Positions 25,467 to 33,830 of a stretch of DNA of 49,318 nucleotides are shown piece after piece. Position 1 is the stretch's first letter. Each line of letters begins with the position of its first letter. The DNA lies in NCBI GenBank assembly GCA_009774145.1, contig VSND01000027.1:1-49318 (forward strand), written 5' to 3'. The notes below the pieces were generated by a model, which saw only the letters and a list, made by a program, of their open reading frames with translations, ran no database searches and was not told the origin of the DNA. Source of the stretch: Lachnospiraceae bacterium. GTDB lineage: Bacteria > Bacillota > Clostridia > Lachnospirales > Lachnospiraceae. The translations under genes and the position numbers were made by a program.

Positions 25467-25958
25467 ATGGGACACATATTCAAATTCCATAACGATGTGG
25501 ATACGGACCAGATCATCGCATCCCAGTATCTGCTCTTTCCAACCATTGACGAGATGAAGGCACATGCCTTCGAATCACTCGATCCTGATTTTGCATCCAG
25601 AGTAAAGCCCGGAGACTTTGTCGTTGCCGCCGAGAATTTCGGCTGCGGTTCTTCCAGAGAACAGGCGCCCGCCGTCTTAAAAGCTCTTGGGGTCAAGGCA
25701 GTCATCGCCGGATCCTTTGCCCGGATCTTCTACCGCAACGCCATCAATATCGGCCTCCCGGTCATCGTCTGCAAGGACCTCCATGACCACATTTCCAGCG
25801 GCGATGAGATGGAGCTTTCTCTCACCGACGGCATCGTACAAACCGGCGGGCAGGAATACGTCTGCACCAAGCTTCCGCCCTACATGCAGGAGATTCTGGA
25901 CCAGGGCGGACTGATCGCATCGCTGAACAGCATCTGTCCGGATGCGGAACTTTCATAA
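25467..25958 (+). CDS. 3-isopropylmalate dehydratase/homoaconitase family small subunit, copy 1
   Basis: A 163-aa swivel-domain subunit of the short (archaeal/Clostridia type) LeuD/HacB family, which pairs with the large subunit to isomerise or hydrate a hydroxy acid. DVDTDQIIASQYL at 10-22 and the AENFGCGSSREQAP active-site loop at about 55-68 are present. The residues after DTD..YL read LFPT, unlike LKT in copy 2; this loop lies at the active site and helps set the substrate, so the two pairs likely differ in substrate. AAGGAGG precedes the ATG. The gene is followed by its large subunit after 15 bp. Confidence 0.88.
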   Translation: MGHIFKFHNDVDTDQIIASQYLLFPTIDEMKAHAFESLDPDFASRVKPGDFVVAAENFGCGSSREQAPAVLKALGVKAVIAGSFARIFYRNAINIGLPVIVCKDLHDHISSGDEMELSLTDGIVQTGGQEYVCTKLPPYMQEILDQGGLIASLNSICPDAELS

Positions 25959-25973
25959 GGGAGGAGATTTGAT

Positions 25974-27224
25974 ATGGGAATGACAATCGCAGAAAAGATC
26001 ATCGCCCGCGCCGCCGGCGTGGACACGGTGAAGGCAGGAGAAATCCATACGGTGGAGGTGGACCAGCTCTTAAGCAATGACGGCACCACCCACCTGACCA
26101 TTGACATGTACAACAACCAGCTGAAGCATCCCCGCATGGCAGATGTGAATAAGCTTGTCTGGGTCGTGGACCACAACGTCCCCGCAGACAGCCCCAGGAC
26201 GGCTGCCTCCCAGAAGAAGATGCGGGATTTCGCAAAGGAACACGGAATCACCTTCTATGAAGGTCAGGGTGTCTGCCATCAGATCATGATGGAGAACCAT
26301 GTGCGTCCCGGAGAGCTGATCTTCGGTGCAGACAGTCATACGTGCGCCTACGGCGCGCTGGGCGCCTTTGGAACGGGCGTGGGCTGTACCGACTATCTCT
26401 ATGCCATGGTCACCGGCAAATCCTGGGTACTGGTGCCGGAAACGCTGCGCTTCCACCTGACCGGCAGGCTCCCGGAAGGCGTCTATGCCCGCGACCTGAT
26501 CCTGACCATCATTGGAAAGATCGGAGCCAACGGCGCCAACTACAAAGCCATGGAATTCACAGGAGAAGGCTTAAAAACGCTGAACATGAGCGACCGGATC
26601 TCCGTCTGCAACCTCTGCGTGGAAGCAGGCGCCAAGACCGCCCTTATGGAGGTGGATGAGATCGCGATGGACTATCTGCATGCGCATGGCAGGGAACCGA
26701 AGGCATGCTTTACAAGCGATGCGGACGCTGTCTTTGCCGCATCTTACGACATCGATCTGTCCACCGTAACGCCCATCGTGGCAAAACCTCATTTTGTAGA
26801 CCATGTATGCCCGGCAGAAGAAGCAGCCGGCATCCGCATCGACGAGGCATTTCTTGGCTCCTGCAACAACGGACGGATCGAAGACCTGCGGGTGGGCGCC
26901 GCAATCATCAAAGAAAAAAAGGTCCATCCTCTGGTCCGTTTCCTTGTGGTACCGGCAAGCCAGGCTGTTTACTGCCAGGCGCTGAAGGAAGGGCTCCTTC
27001 AGATCTTCATGGAAGCCGGTGCCATCGTCATGAATCCCAACTGCAGCGTCTGCTGGGGAAGCTGCCAGGGAGTCATCGGAGAAGGCGAGACCCTGATCAG
27101 TACCGGAACCAGGAATTTCAAGGGCCGCGCAGGGCACAGGGATTCCTTTGTCTATCTGGCAAGCGCGGCGACCGTGACGGCTTCCGCCGTCAAAGGCGAG
27201 ATCGCCACAGCGGATATGGTATAA
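25974..27224 (+). CDS. 3-isopropylmalate dehydratase/homoaconitase family large subunit, copy 1
   Basis: A 416-aa [4Fe-4S] subunit, shorter than the roughly 465 aa of standard bacterial LeuC and matching the archaeal/HacA type. Visible are GVCHQIMMENHVRPGEL, GADSHTCAYGALGAFGTGVG (substrate and cluster region), GSCNNGRIEDL and CSVCWGSCQG with the cluster cysteines. The CNNGR and CWGSCQG segments differ from the copy 2 forms CTNGR and CCGRTGG. It shares an operon with its small subunit and with the second pair. Candidate reactions include isopropylmalate, citramalate/citraconate, 2,3-dimethylmalate or homoaconitate chemistry; the sequence alone does not choose. Confidence 0.88.
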   Translation: MGMTIAEKIIARAAGVDTVKAGEIHTVEVDQLLSNDGTTHLTIDMYNNQLKHPRMADVNKLVWVVDHNVPADSPRTAASQKKMRDFAKEHGITFYEGQGVCHQIMMENHVRPGELIFGADSHTCAYGALGAFGTGVGCTDYLYAMVTGKSWVLVPETLRFHLTGRLPEGVYARDLILTIIGKIGANGANYKAMEFTGEGLKTLNMSDRISVCNLCVEAGAKTALMEVDEIAMDYLHAHGREPKACFTSDADAVFAASYDIDLSTVTPIVAKPHFVDHVCPAEEAAGIRIDEAFLGSCNNGRIEDLRVGAAIIKEKKVHPLVRFLVVPASQAVYCQALKEGLLQIFMEAGAIVMNPNCSVCWGSCQGVIGEGETLISTGTRNFKGRAGHRDSFVYLASAATVTASAVKGEIATADMV

Positions 27225-27275
27225 TGCCGCAGTATTATATTGCAGACGGAATACGAAAAAGAAAGCAGGTATCAT

Positions 27276-27773
27276 ATGAATGAAACATTTACCGGCAGGG
27301 TATGGACCCTCGGAGATGATATTGACACGGATATCATCATCCCCACCGAATACCTTGCCTTAAAGACCGTACAGGATATGGCTCCTTATGCCTTCTCTCC
27401 TCTCCGCCCGGAACTGGCGGCGCAGATCCGGCCCGGCGATCTCATCGTGGCGGGCAAAAATTTCGGCTGCGGTTCCTCCAGAGAACAGGCGCCGGAGATT
27501 ATCAAGGCGCTGGGCGTCAAATGCGTCGTCGCAAAATCCTTTGCACGCATCTTCTTTCGGAACGCCATCAACAACGGCCTGCTGCTGATCGAGAATGCGG
27601 ATCTTCGGGACGCGGTATCCGAAGGAGATTCCATTGAAATCCGGGTAAACGAAAAGATCACGCATAACGGAAACGATTACGCCATCGCATCGCTTCCCCG
27701 GAACTTGGTGGATATCATCGATGCCGGCGGACTGGTAAAGGCCATGCGCCGCCTGAACGGACTGGAGGGATAA
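27276..27773 (+). CDS. 3-isopropylmalate dehydratase/homoaconitase family small subunit, copy 2
   Basis: A 165-aa paralogue of the first small subunit with GDDIDTDIIIPTEYL and GKNFGCGSSREQAPEIIKALGV. The IIPTEYL form is closer to standard LeuD than copy 1. The ATG at 27276 has a weak site (GAAAGCAGG); the frame is open from 27240. It is 51 bp after the copy 1 large subunit and 4 bp before its own large subunit, indicating translational coupling. Confidence 0.88.
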   Translation: MNETFTGRVWTLGDDIDTDIIIPTEYLALKTVQDMAPYAFSPLRPELAAQIRPGDLIVAGKNFGCGSSREQAPEIIKALGVKCVVAKSFARIFFRNAINNGLLLIENADLRDAVSEGDSIEIRVNEKITHNGNDYAIASLPRNLVDIIDAGGLVKAMRRLNGLEG

Positions 27774-27777
27774 AACT

Positions 27778-29022
27778 ATGGGACAGACAATCATCGAAAA
27801 GATCATAAGCCGCAATGTGGGACATGAGGTAAAGCCGGGCGATATCGTCACGGTCCATGTGGACCGGGTCATGATCCATGATATCTTTATCCCCTTTGTG
27901 GCGGAAAAATTTGAAGAGATGGGATTTACCAGACTCTGGGATCCGGACAAGGTGGTGTTGATCTACGACCATCTGGTGCCGGCAAGTCAGGTGGATGACA
28001 CGAGACATTTTCGAATCGGCAATGAATTTGTGGAAAAATACGGCATGAAGAACATCCACAGAAGCGACGGCATCTGCCATCAGCTCATGACAGAAGCGCT
28101 CTATGTAAAACCGGGAGACGTTGTCTTTGGAACAGACAGCCATACGACCACCTACGGATGCGTGGGCGCATTTTCCTCCGGGATCGGATACACGGAGATG
28201 GCAAGTATCCTGGGCACCGGAACCATGTGGATCAAAGTACCGGAAACCATTCGAGTCGTCATCGAGGGCGAACTCCCCTCCAATGTGACCTCCAAGGACG
28301 TGATCCTGCGCCTGATCGGCGATCTGCGCGCAGACGGAGCCACCTATCAGGCGCTGGAATTCTGCGGAGATACGGTAGAACGCATGAGCGTCGCCAGCCG
28401 GATGACCATGGCAAATATGGCCATCGAAGCAGGAGCAAAATGCGCCCTGTTCACGCCGGACGAGAAGACTGCCGAATACTGCCGGATCGAGCTGACGGAA
28501 AAAGAACGGTCACTGACCGGAGACGCCGATGCTTCCTGTATTCGGACCATCCGCTACCAGGCGAAAGAACTGGTTCCGGTTCTTGCATGTCCGTCCCAGG
28601 TGGACAATATCCGCCCGGTCAGCGAATATGAAGGAACCGCCATCGATCAGGTCTTCATCGGCTCCTGCACAAACGGACGTCTGGAAGATCTGCAGAAAGC
28701 CGCTTCCATCCTGAAAGGAAAAAAAGTCGCTCCCTTTGTGAAGCTGATCGTCACGCCTGCCAGCCGGAAGATCTACAGTCAGGCGCTTTCCGACGGGACG
28801 CTGGCAGCTCTGGCAGAAGCCGGCGCCATCATCACCCATCCCGGATGCGGACTCTGCTGCGGCAGAACCGGCGGCATTCTCTCCGACGGAGAACGGGTCG
28901 TTGCCACCAACAACCGAAACTTTCTCGGACGTATGGGAACCTCGAAGGTGGAGATCTTCCTGGCTTCTCCCGCCACTGCGGCGGTATGCGCCGCGGCAGG
29001 CAGGATCGTCGTTCCGGACTGA
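27778..29022 (+). CDS. 3-isopropylmalate dehydratase/homoaconitase family large subunit, copy 2
   Basis: A 414-aa [4Fe-4S] subunit with GICHQLMTEALYVKPGD, GTDSHTTTYGCVGAFSSGIG, GSCTNGRLEDLQ and HPGCGLCCGR. CTNGR is the canonical family form, so copy 2 is the better candidate for true isopropylmalate isomerase, with copy 1 specialised. No leuA or leuB lies nearby. The short length again points to the archaeal-type subfamily. The operon ends at a long inverted repeat. Confidence 0.88.
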   Translation: MGQTIIEKIISRNVGHEVKPGDIVTVHVDRVMIHDIFIPFVAEKFEEMGFTRLWDPDKVVLIYDHLVPASQVDDTRHFRIGNEFVEKYGMKNIHRSDGICHQLMTEALYVKPGDVVFGTDSHTTTYGCVGAFSSGIGYTEMASILGTGTMWIKVPETIRVVIEGELPSNVTSKDVILRLIGDLRADGATYQALEFCGDTVERMSVASRMTMANMAIEAGAKCALFTPDEKTAEYCRIELTEKERSLTGDADASCIRTIRYQAKELVPVLACPSQVDNIRPVSEYEGTAIDQVFIGSCTNGRLEDLQKAASILKGKKVAPFVKLIVTPASRKIYSQALSDGTLAALAEAGAIITHPGCGLCCGRTGGILSDGERVVATNNRNFLGRMGTSKVEIFLASPATAAVCAAAGRIVVPD

Positions 29023-29046
29023 ACCGCATCTGTTTTCTGAATAAAC

Positions 29047-29116
29047 GTAACCGGCAGACCGTCTGTTCTCCCGTATTTCTCCATATCTGTCGGGCTGCAC
29101 ACGGTCTGCCGGTTAC
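29047..29116. terminator. Long inverted repeat between convergent genes
   Basis: A perfect 16 bp inverted repeat GTAACCGGCAGACCGT/ACGGTCTGCCGGTTAC with a 38-base loop, between the isomerase operon (plus) and the sigma-like gene (minus). Only weak T runs follow, so termination is plausible in both directions but not certain. Confidence 0.6.
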
Positions 29117-29158
29117 AAAAATACAAACAGGAGGCGCTGCAGCCTATGCGCCTGTCTC

Positions 29159-29923
29159 TCAGGAATCCGTCTGTTTTTCATCTGCCATTTCAATATTTTC
29201 TCCGGCAACCCGAAGCAGGCCTTCGATTTCTTCTAGCGGCATATCCAGATACATCGACAGTTCTTCCGGCGTAATCTGCCTGCCCATATCTTCCGTCAGC
29301 TCCGTGATCGAATCTGCCAGACGGTTTAATTTCTCCGTAATCTGCTCGCCGGTACTGTCAGAGCCTGCCTGTTCATCCAGAGCGGTGCGGATCGCCCGGC
29401 GAATCTCATGCTCCAGATAAGCTTCCCATGACTGCTCCTCCTCTTTAAGCCCCAGCGTGTCCACACCGATGAGCAGTCCCAGACTGCCTTCCTGCACCAG
29501 ATCCGGAAGCAGAAGGCCCCGATGGGCATATTCTTCGGCCATGGGGAGCACCCGGTCCATACAGTGCTCTGTCAGAAGCTTTTTTGCCTGTTCGTCACCA
29601 TCGGATGCTCCGGCAGCCAGCGACGCAAGCAGATCTTCCGGCTGCTTTCTCAAAAGCCGCATATCTTTCCGATACTGCTCCAGAAATGCTTTTTCTTCCT
29701 CTGTATAAGGCTGCTCCTTTGGCGAAACAGCCGGCAGTTCCACTCCTTCCACCTGGATTCTTCTGGACGCAAGATAAGCATAGACCAGCCCATACTGCTC
29801 CTCATCAAAATCCATATCCTGAAAAAATTCCTGTACCTCTTCTTTCTTCAGTTTCCGGTCCCGGTTCTCCGCGCATGCACTCAGTGCCGCCAGAGCCGTA
29901 CGGAATCTGCTCTGTTCATCCAT
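29159..29923 (-). CDS. Sigma-70-like protein lacking region 4
   Basis: A 254-aa soluble acidic protein. A segment near residues 125-165 (MAEEYAHRGLLLPDLVQEGSLGLLIGVDTL) resembles sigma region 2, with the LVQEG..GLL core of region 2.2 that contacts RNA polymerase, and a later segment (LADSITELTEDMGRQITPEELSMYLDMPLEEIEGLL) resembles region 3. No region 4, needed to read -35 boxes, follows; the protein ends about 20 residues after region 3. The N-terminal helical part (KLKKEEVQEFFQDMDFDEEQYG) resembles region 1.1 folds. It could be an inactive sigma homologue, an RNA polymerase regulator or a sigma with extended -10 recognition. Start 29923 has AGGAGG upstream. I do not know a named family for it. 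Confidence 0.6.
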   Translation of the reverse strand: MDEQSRFRTALAALSACAENRDRKLKKEEVQEFFQDMDFDEEQYGLVYAYLASRRIQVEGVELPAVSPKEQPYTEEEKAFLEQYRKDMRLLRKQPEDLLASLAAGASDGDEQAKKLLTEHCMDRVLPMAEEYAHRGLLLPDLVQEGSLGLLIGVDTLGLKEEEQSWEAYLEHEIRRAIRTALDEQAGSDSTGEQITEKLNRLADSITELTEDMGRQITPEELSMYLDMPLEEIEGLLRVAGENIEMADEKQTDS

Positions 29924-30105
29924 GCTGCCGCCTCCTGTCTTCTTCACGAACTGTCTTTTTTCTGGTCCGGTGAAATGTCTGCTCCTTCTGTAAATCTCCT
30001 ACATCATACCCCATCCGGCTGAAAAAATCCAGTCCTTTCCCGTCTGTCCTGTCACAGACACCGGTTTCACACATATACTGTTATAAAAAGCTTTCAGGAA
30101 ACCTC

Positions 30106-30894
30106 ATGGTAAACAGAATCGTAATTGATGCCGGGCACAACGGTCTGACCGACCCCGGCGCTGTCTTCAACGGCCGAAGGGAAAGCGATGACACCCTGCG
30201 TCTGGCCAATGCGGTAGGCGCAATCCTTACAAGAAACGGATACGATGTGGTCTATACAAGAACCGGAGACATCAGTCAGTCTGTCCAGCAGAAAGCAGCC
30301 TTTGCAAATGACGCCGATGCAGACCTCTTTGTCTCCATCCACCGGAACATGGGCACTTATCCGGAACAGTATAACGGCGTACAGACCCTGATCTATGACC
30401 GGTCCGGTATCAAAGTACCCATGGCCGAAAATATCAACCAGAATCTGGAAGGACTGGGATTTAGAAATATCAATGTGGATGTCCGTCCGGACCTGGCAGT
30501 TTTAAGACGCACAAAAATGCCGGCCCTGTTAGTGGAAGCCGGCTTTATCGACAGCCAGGGAGACAACCGGCTCTTTGACTCCCGTTTTGATGAGATCGCC
30601 CAGGCAATCGCAGACGGCATCATGGATACTCTGAACACAGAGTCCGCCGACCACAGCCAGATCCGGACCTATGCTTCCGCACAGCCGGTTCCGCCGATGC
30701 CCGCATACCGGACAGAGCCCGGCCCCTCCGCTCCCTGGTCCTCCTTCCGGACGGAACCGGAAATGCCGCAGAGCACAGGCAGCCGCCCGCTCTACCGTGT
30801 ACAGGTCGGCGCCTTCCACAATATGCAGAATGCAATCGAACTGGAACAGGAGCTGAAACGTCTGGGATACAACACCTGGATCGTAACGGTATAG
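30106..30894 (+). CDS. N-acetylmuramoyl-L-alanine amidase with partial SPOR domain
   Basis: A 262-aa Amidase_3 protein, a zinc enzyme cutting the amide between muramic acid and the peptide of peptidoglycan. Zinc ligands H11, E26 and H79 and catalytic E144 (VEAGFIDS) are in place. A Pro/Ser-rich linker (about 185-225) leads to a C-terminal SPOR-like segment (YRVQVGAFHNMQNA) of only about 35 residues, half the usual length. There is no signal peptide, as in the spore mother-cell amidase CwlC and some recombination-type enzymes, so a mother-cell or lysis role is possible. AGGAAA precedes the ATG. It converges with rarA with only 10 bp between the stops. Confidence 0.85.
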   Translation: MVNRIVIDAGHNGLTDPGAVFNGRRESDDTLRLANAVGAILTRNGYDVVYTRTGDISQSVQQKAAFANDADADLFVSIHRNMGTYPEQYNGVQTLIYDRSGIKVPMAENINQNLEGLGFRNINVDVRPDLAVLRRTKMPALLVEAGFIDSQGDNRLFDSRFDEIAQAIADGIMDTLNTESADHSQIRTYASAQPVPPMPAYRTEPGPSAPWSSFRTEPEMPQSTGSRPLYRVQVGAFHNMQNAIELEQELKRLGYNTWIVTV

Positions 30895-30904
30895 CCATAT
30901 GAGA

Positions 30905-32221
30905 CTACCGGTTCCGAAGCCGGTTCAGCCGCTCGGCGATCGCCTGCTCATATCCAATATCTGTCGGATGATAAAAGGTCCTTCCCTGAATCTCATCCGG
31001 CAGATACTGCTGCTTTACATAATGCTCCGGAAAATCATGGGCATAGAGGTAACCGGCTCCATGTCCCAGTTTTTCCGCGCCTTTATAATGCCTGTCCTGC
31101 AGGTGGACCGGTACCGTTGTCGTAATGCTTTTCACTGCGTCCATAGCCGCAAAGACAGCGCTGCTGGCCGCATTGCTCTTAGGCGCGCAGGCCACATAGG
31201 AAACCGCGTGTGCCAGAATGATCTGCGCTTCCGGCATCCCGATCCGTTCCACTGCCTGCGCGGCTGCCACTGCTACCGGAAGCGCCTGCGGATCCGCATT
31301 TCCCACATCCTCAGAAGCGCAGATCATGATCCGTCTGGCAATGAATTTGATATCCTCCCCTGCATACAGCATTTTGGCCAGATAGAATACTGCCGCATCC
31401 GGATCCGACCCTCTCATGCTCTTGATAAATGCGGAGATCGTATCATAATGATTATCTCCGCCCCTGTCGTAGCGCACGGTTTTTTTCTGGATGCATTCCG
31501 ATGCCGTCTCCAGCGTAATATGGATCTTACCGTCTTCTGCACGTTCTGTAGTCAGGACGCCCAGTTCCAGTGCATTCAGCGCATTCCTTGCATCTCCGCC
31601 CGCGATATCGGCCAGAAACTCCAGTGCGTCCTCATCCATGACTGCATCATAAGCCCCCATGCCCCTCTCCTCATCCGTCAGAGCACGAAGGAGGAGTTTT
31701 TTTATATCCTCCTTTTCCAGCATCTTCAGTTCAAAGATAATGGAGCGGGACAAAAGCGCTCCGTTGACTTCAAAATACGGATTCTCCGTCGTCGCCCCGA
31801 TCAGAATCAGCGTCCCGTCCTCCACATAGGGCAGAAGGTAATCCTGCTGCCCCTTGTTAAACCGGTGAATCTCATCCACGAACAGAATGGTCCGTTTCCC
31901 ATACATTCCCAGACTGTCCTTTGCCTGCCGGACCACCTCTTCCATATCTTTTTTACCCGCCACGGTCGCATTGATCTGGGTAAATTCCGCGCTGGTCGTA
32001 TTGGCAATTACTTTCGCAATCGTCGTCTTGCCGGTCCCCGGCGGCCCGTAAAAGATGACCGATCCAAGCTTGTCTGCCCGGATCGCCCGATAGAGCAGCC
32101 GGTCCTTTCCCAGAATATGCTGCTGTCCTACGACCTCCTCCAGCCTCGCCGGACGCATCCGGGAAGCCAGAGGCGCCTCGGATTTCATGGTATTTGTTCT
32201 CATATAGTCAAATAAATCCAT
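30905..32221 (-). CDS. rarA: Replication-associated recombination protein A (RarA/MgsA)
   Basis: AAA+ ATPase of 438 aa acting at stalled replication forks. Walker A YGPPGTGKTT near 58-66, Walker B LFVDEIHRFNKGQQD, sensor 1 GATTENP and the arginine-finger region LLSRS are present, followed by the C-terminal tetramerisation and RarA-specific domain (GSDPDAAVFYLAKML, RRIMICASEDVGNADP). Length is typical. AAGGGGAAG lies before the ATG. Confidence 0.95.
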   Translation of the reverse strand: MDLFDYMRTNTMKSEAPLASRMRPARLEEVVGQQHILGKDRLLYRAIRADKLGSVIFYGPPGTGKTTIAKVIANTTSAEFTQINATVAGKKDMEEVVRQAKDSLGMYGKRTILFVDEIHRFNKGQQDYLLPYVEDGTLILIGATTENPYFEVNGALLSRSIIFELKMLEKEDIKKLLLRALTDEERGMGAYDAVMDEDALEFLADIAGGDARNALNALELGVLTTERAEDGKIHITLETASECIQKKTVRYDRGGDNHYDTISAFIKSMRGSDPDAAVFYLAKMLYAGEDIKFIARRIMICASEDVGNADPQALPVAVAAAQAVERIGMPEAQIILAHAVSYVACAPKSNAASSAVFAAMDAVKSITTTVPVHLQDRHYKGAEKLGHGAGYLYAHDFPEHYVKQQYLPDEIQGRTFYHPTDIGYEQAIAERLNRLRNR

Positions 32222-32534
32222 AGTCTTCCCCTTACTCCTGTATCAGCAAATCAAAAACAAATGATGATCAGGAAAATCAGTTTCCTGATTCTCTGATCAT
32301 GGTAACCACCACAAAATCATCTCTTACACCCTTTTTATTATCATTTCACTACCATACGAAATTACACTACTCTCAAATACTACTCTCAAACCGCAAATCG
32401 CAAACCGACCGGGCGAGTATCAAATGCCCACTACAACATCGTAACTTCGCATTCTTATTTATCATTACATATTTAATTGGATTTCGCAAGCAGCTTTATC
32501 AATTATTTATTGAAATTTTTCTTGTAATAAACCG
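32222..32534. other. Gene-free AT-rich stretch upstream of rarA
   Basis: No gene supported. It contains a nested inverted repeat at 32264-32300 (ATGATCAG/CTGATCAT outside, AGGAAA/TTTCCT inside), about 45 bp before rarA, which may be an operator or a processed hairpin. The rest is AT-rich with frequent stops in all frames. Confidence 0.4.
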
Positions 32535-32707
32535 TGCACACTGTACTGCAATATCATGATACACGCTTTTTCTTTCAGCGGCAATCCCGTTTCTTTCCAG
32601 CATGAAAACCAGTTCAGAAACAGTAACCGGATGGTTCTCATCTGTTTTTTCCAGTCATTCTTTCATACAAGCAAAATTTTCATCTTTTGCATCCCTGATC
32701 TTGCCAT
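32535..32707 (-). pseudogene. Decayed N-terminal remnant of a WYL/YafY-type transcriptional regulator
   Basis: From the ATG at 32707, with AGGAGG upstream, the minus strand reads MARSGMQKMKILL and then hits a stop; after a shift of frame and one more stop it continues LEKTDENHPVTVSELVFML and ERNGIAAERKSVYHDI. Together these match the start of Lachnospiraceae WYL-domain regulators (helix-turn-helix with the AERKSxYxDI signature). Everything after the first 55 residues is missing. It is too short and broken for gene finders. The family call is mine from pattern memory; the intact RBS suggests recent decay. Confidence 0.6.
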
Positions 32708-32728
32708 GTAGTCCTCCTGAAAAGCCAT

Positions 32729-33469
32729 TTAATCAAACAGCACCTCATCCACCGTCACAAACTCAAATCCATCCGCTTTCAGAAGCCGGATGATCCTTTC
32801 GGTGGCCTGAACCGTACTCTTATAGCTGTCATGCATTAGTATGATATCATTTTCTCCGGCATTTTTCACTACATGGTTCACGATCGAATCCACATTCTGC
32901 GTGGTCCAGTCCAGGGTATCTATGGTCCACATAACCGGTATCAGATCCAGATTGGATTCCAGTCCCTCATTCCACGTTCCAAAGGGCGGACGCACATATT
33001 CCGTGCTTTTGCCTGTGAGTTCTTCAATCAGCTGGCTCGTTTCCTCTATTTCTTCATATGCCTGCTCAGCCGGAAGGCCCGTGATCTGCACATGATGGAA
33101 CGTGTGATTTCCGATCAGATGTCCCTTCTCCGCAATCTCTTTCACCAGCTCCTCATGCCCTTCGATATTCTGCCCGAGAATAAAAAAAGTTGCAGGAACC
33201 TGAGCTTCTTCCAGAACCTCCAGCATCTGTTCCGTATAGACCGGATGAGGTCCGTCATCAAAGGTCAGCGCAATCTTTTTTGCTTCCTGCTCTTCTGTCT
33301 CCTGCTCCTTTTCCCCTTCTGGTTCCGTTTCCCTCTCCGACTCCTTCGACATCACAGTATTTGTTTCTGCATCTGTCTCTGCCTTCTGCCTTCTTCCATA
33401 CAAGATCATTCCACAGAGCAAAACTGCCGTCATCCCCAAAAAACACAGTTGTTTTTTCCACCTCAGCAT
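32729..33469 (-). CDS. Membrane-anchored polysaccharide deacetylase
   Basis: A 246-aa NodB-domain deacetylase with one N-terminal membrane anchor (CFLGMTAVLLCGMILYG) and a Glu-rich linker to about residue 60, so the enzyme faces outward and probably deacetylates peptidoglycan or another cell-surface glycan. Motifs: TFDDGPHP (metal Asp D71, D72), GNHTFHH with H122 and H126, RPPFGTWN and a final LMHDS. These are complete. The start at 33469 (GGCAGGAA site) is preferred to a TTG at 33493 in the same frame. It stands alone, with the WYL remnant downstream. Confidence 0.85.
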   Translation of the reverse strand: MLRWKKQLCFLGMTAVLLCGMILYGRRQKAETDAETNTVMSKESERETEPEGEKEQETEEQEAKKIALTFDDGPHPVYTEQMLEVLEEAQVPATFFILGQNIEGHEELVKEIAEKGHLIGNHTFHHVQITGLPAEQAYEEIEETSQLIEELTGKSTEYVRPPFGTWNEGLESNLDLIPVMWTIDTLDWTTQNVDSIVNHVVKNAGENDIILMHDSYKSTVQATERIIRLLKADGFEFVTVDEVLFD

Positions 33470-33687
33470 ATGAAATTCCTGCCACCTGACCAATTATTCC
33501 GCCGTGTCACCAATGCCGGGCATCAGTGAAAACCAGGGCTGTTCTTTCTTATACTTTATGACGGTTCTCCTGTATGATATGACTGTTTCACAGGAAATCG
33601 CCGCCCGCATCAGACCCGTGATTTCTTTCTTCTTTTTTCCGGTTTTATTTATCCTTTTTAGAATTCTTTTAGAAGAGTGACATAATT

Positions 33688-33715
33688 TGGACACATTTCC
33701 CTGATAGTATATTAA
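33688..33715 (+). promoter_or_regulatory. Putative promoter of a small RNA
   Basis: TGGACA, a 16-base spacer, TATTAA. Each box has one or two mismatches to consensus. It lies on the plus strand with no coding gene after it, and a good terminator follows about 80 bp downstream. Confidence 0.35.
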
Positions 33716-33721
33716 CTGTAA

Positions 33722-33826
33722 GGAAGACATATCCGTATTTCATTCATAACACTTGGGGAACTGTAAAAGGTTCCCCACTCCCTCGAAGTTTCAGGGTTTC
33801 CGCAGATGCGGGAGCCTTTCTTTTTT
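33722..33826 (+). ncRNA. Candidate small RNA, possible element attachment site
   Basis: About 105 nt between the putative promoter and a terminator. It would fold with an 8 bp hairpin at 33754-33777 (TGGGGAAC/GTTCCCCA) and then the terminator hairpin at 33795-33816. No reading frame with a ribosome binding site was seen. The terminator T run is directly followed by the direct repeats and the truncated recombinase, so its 3' end may have served as attachment site. I do not recognise a known RNA family. Confidence 0.35.
33795..33826 (+). terminator. Rho-independent terminator of the candidate small RNA
   Basis: A 9 bp stem with two G-U pairs (GGTTTCCGC/GCGGGAGCC), four-base loop, and TTTCTTTTTT tail on the plus strand. 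Confidence 0.65.
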
Positions 33827-33830
33827 GGAA

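Noticed and set aside
33494..33730. Minus-strand open frame of 78 codons upstream of the deacetylase
   Set aside because: Lys/Arg-rich without recognisable pattern and no binding site; better explained as promoter region.
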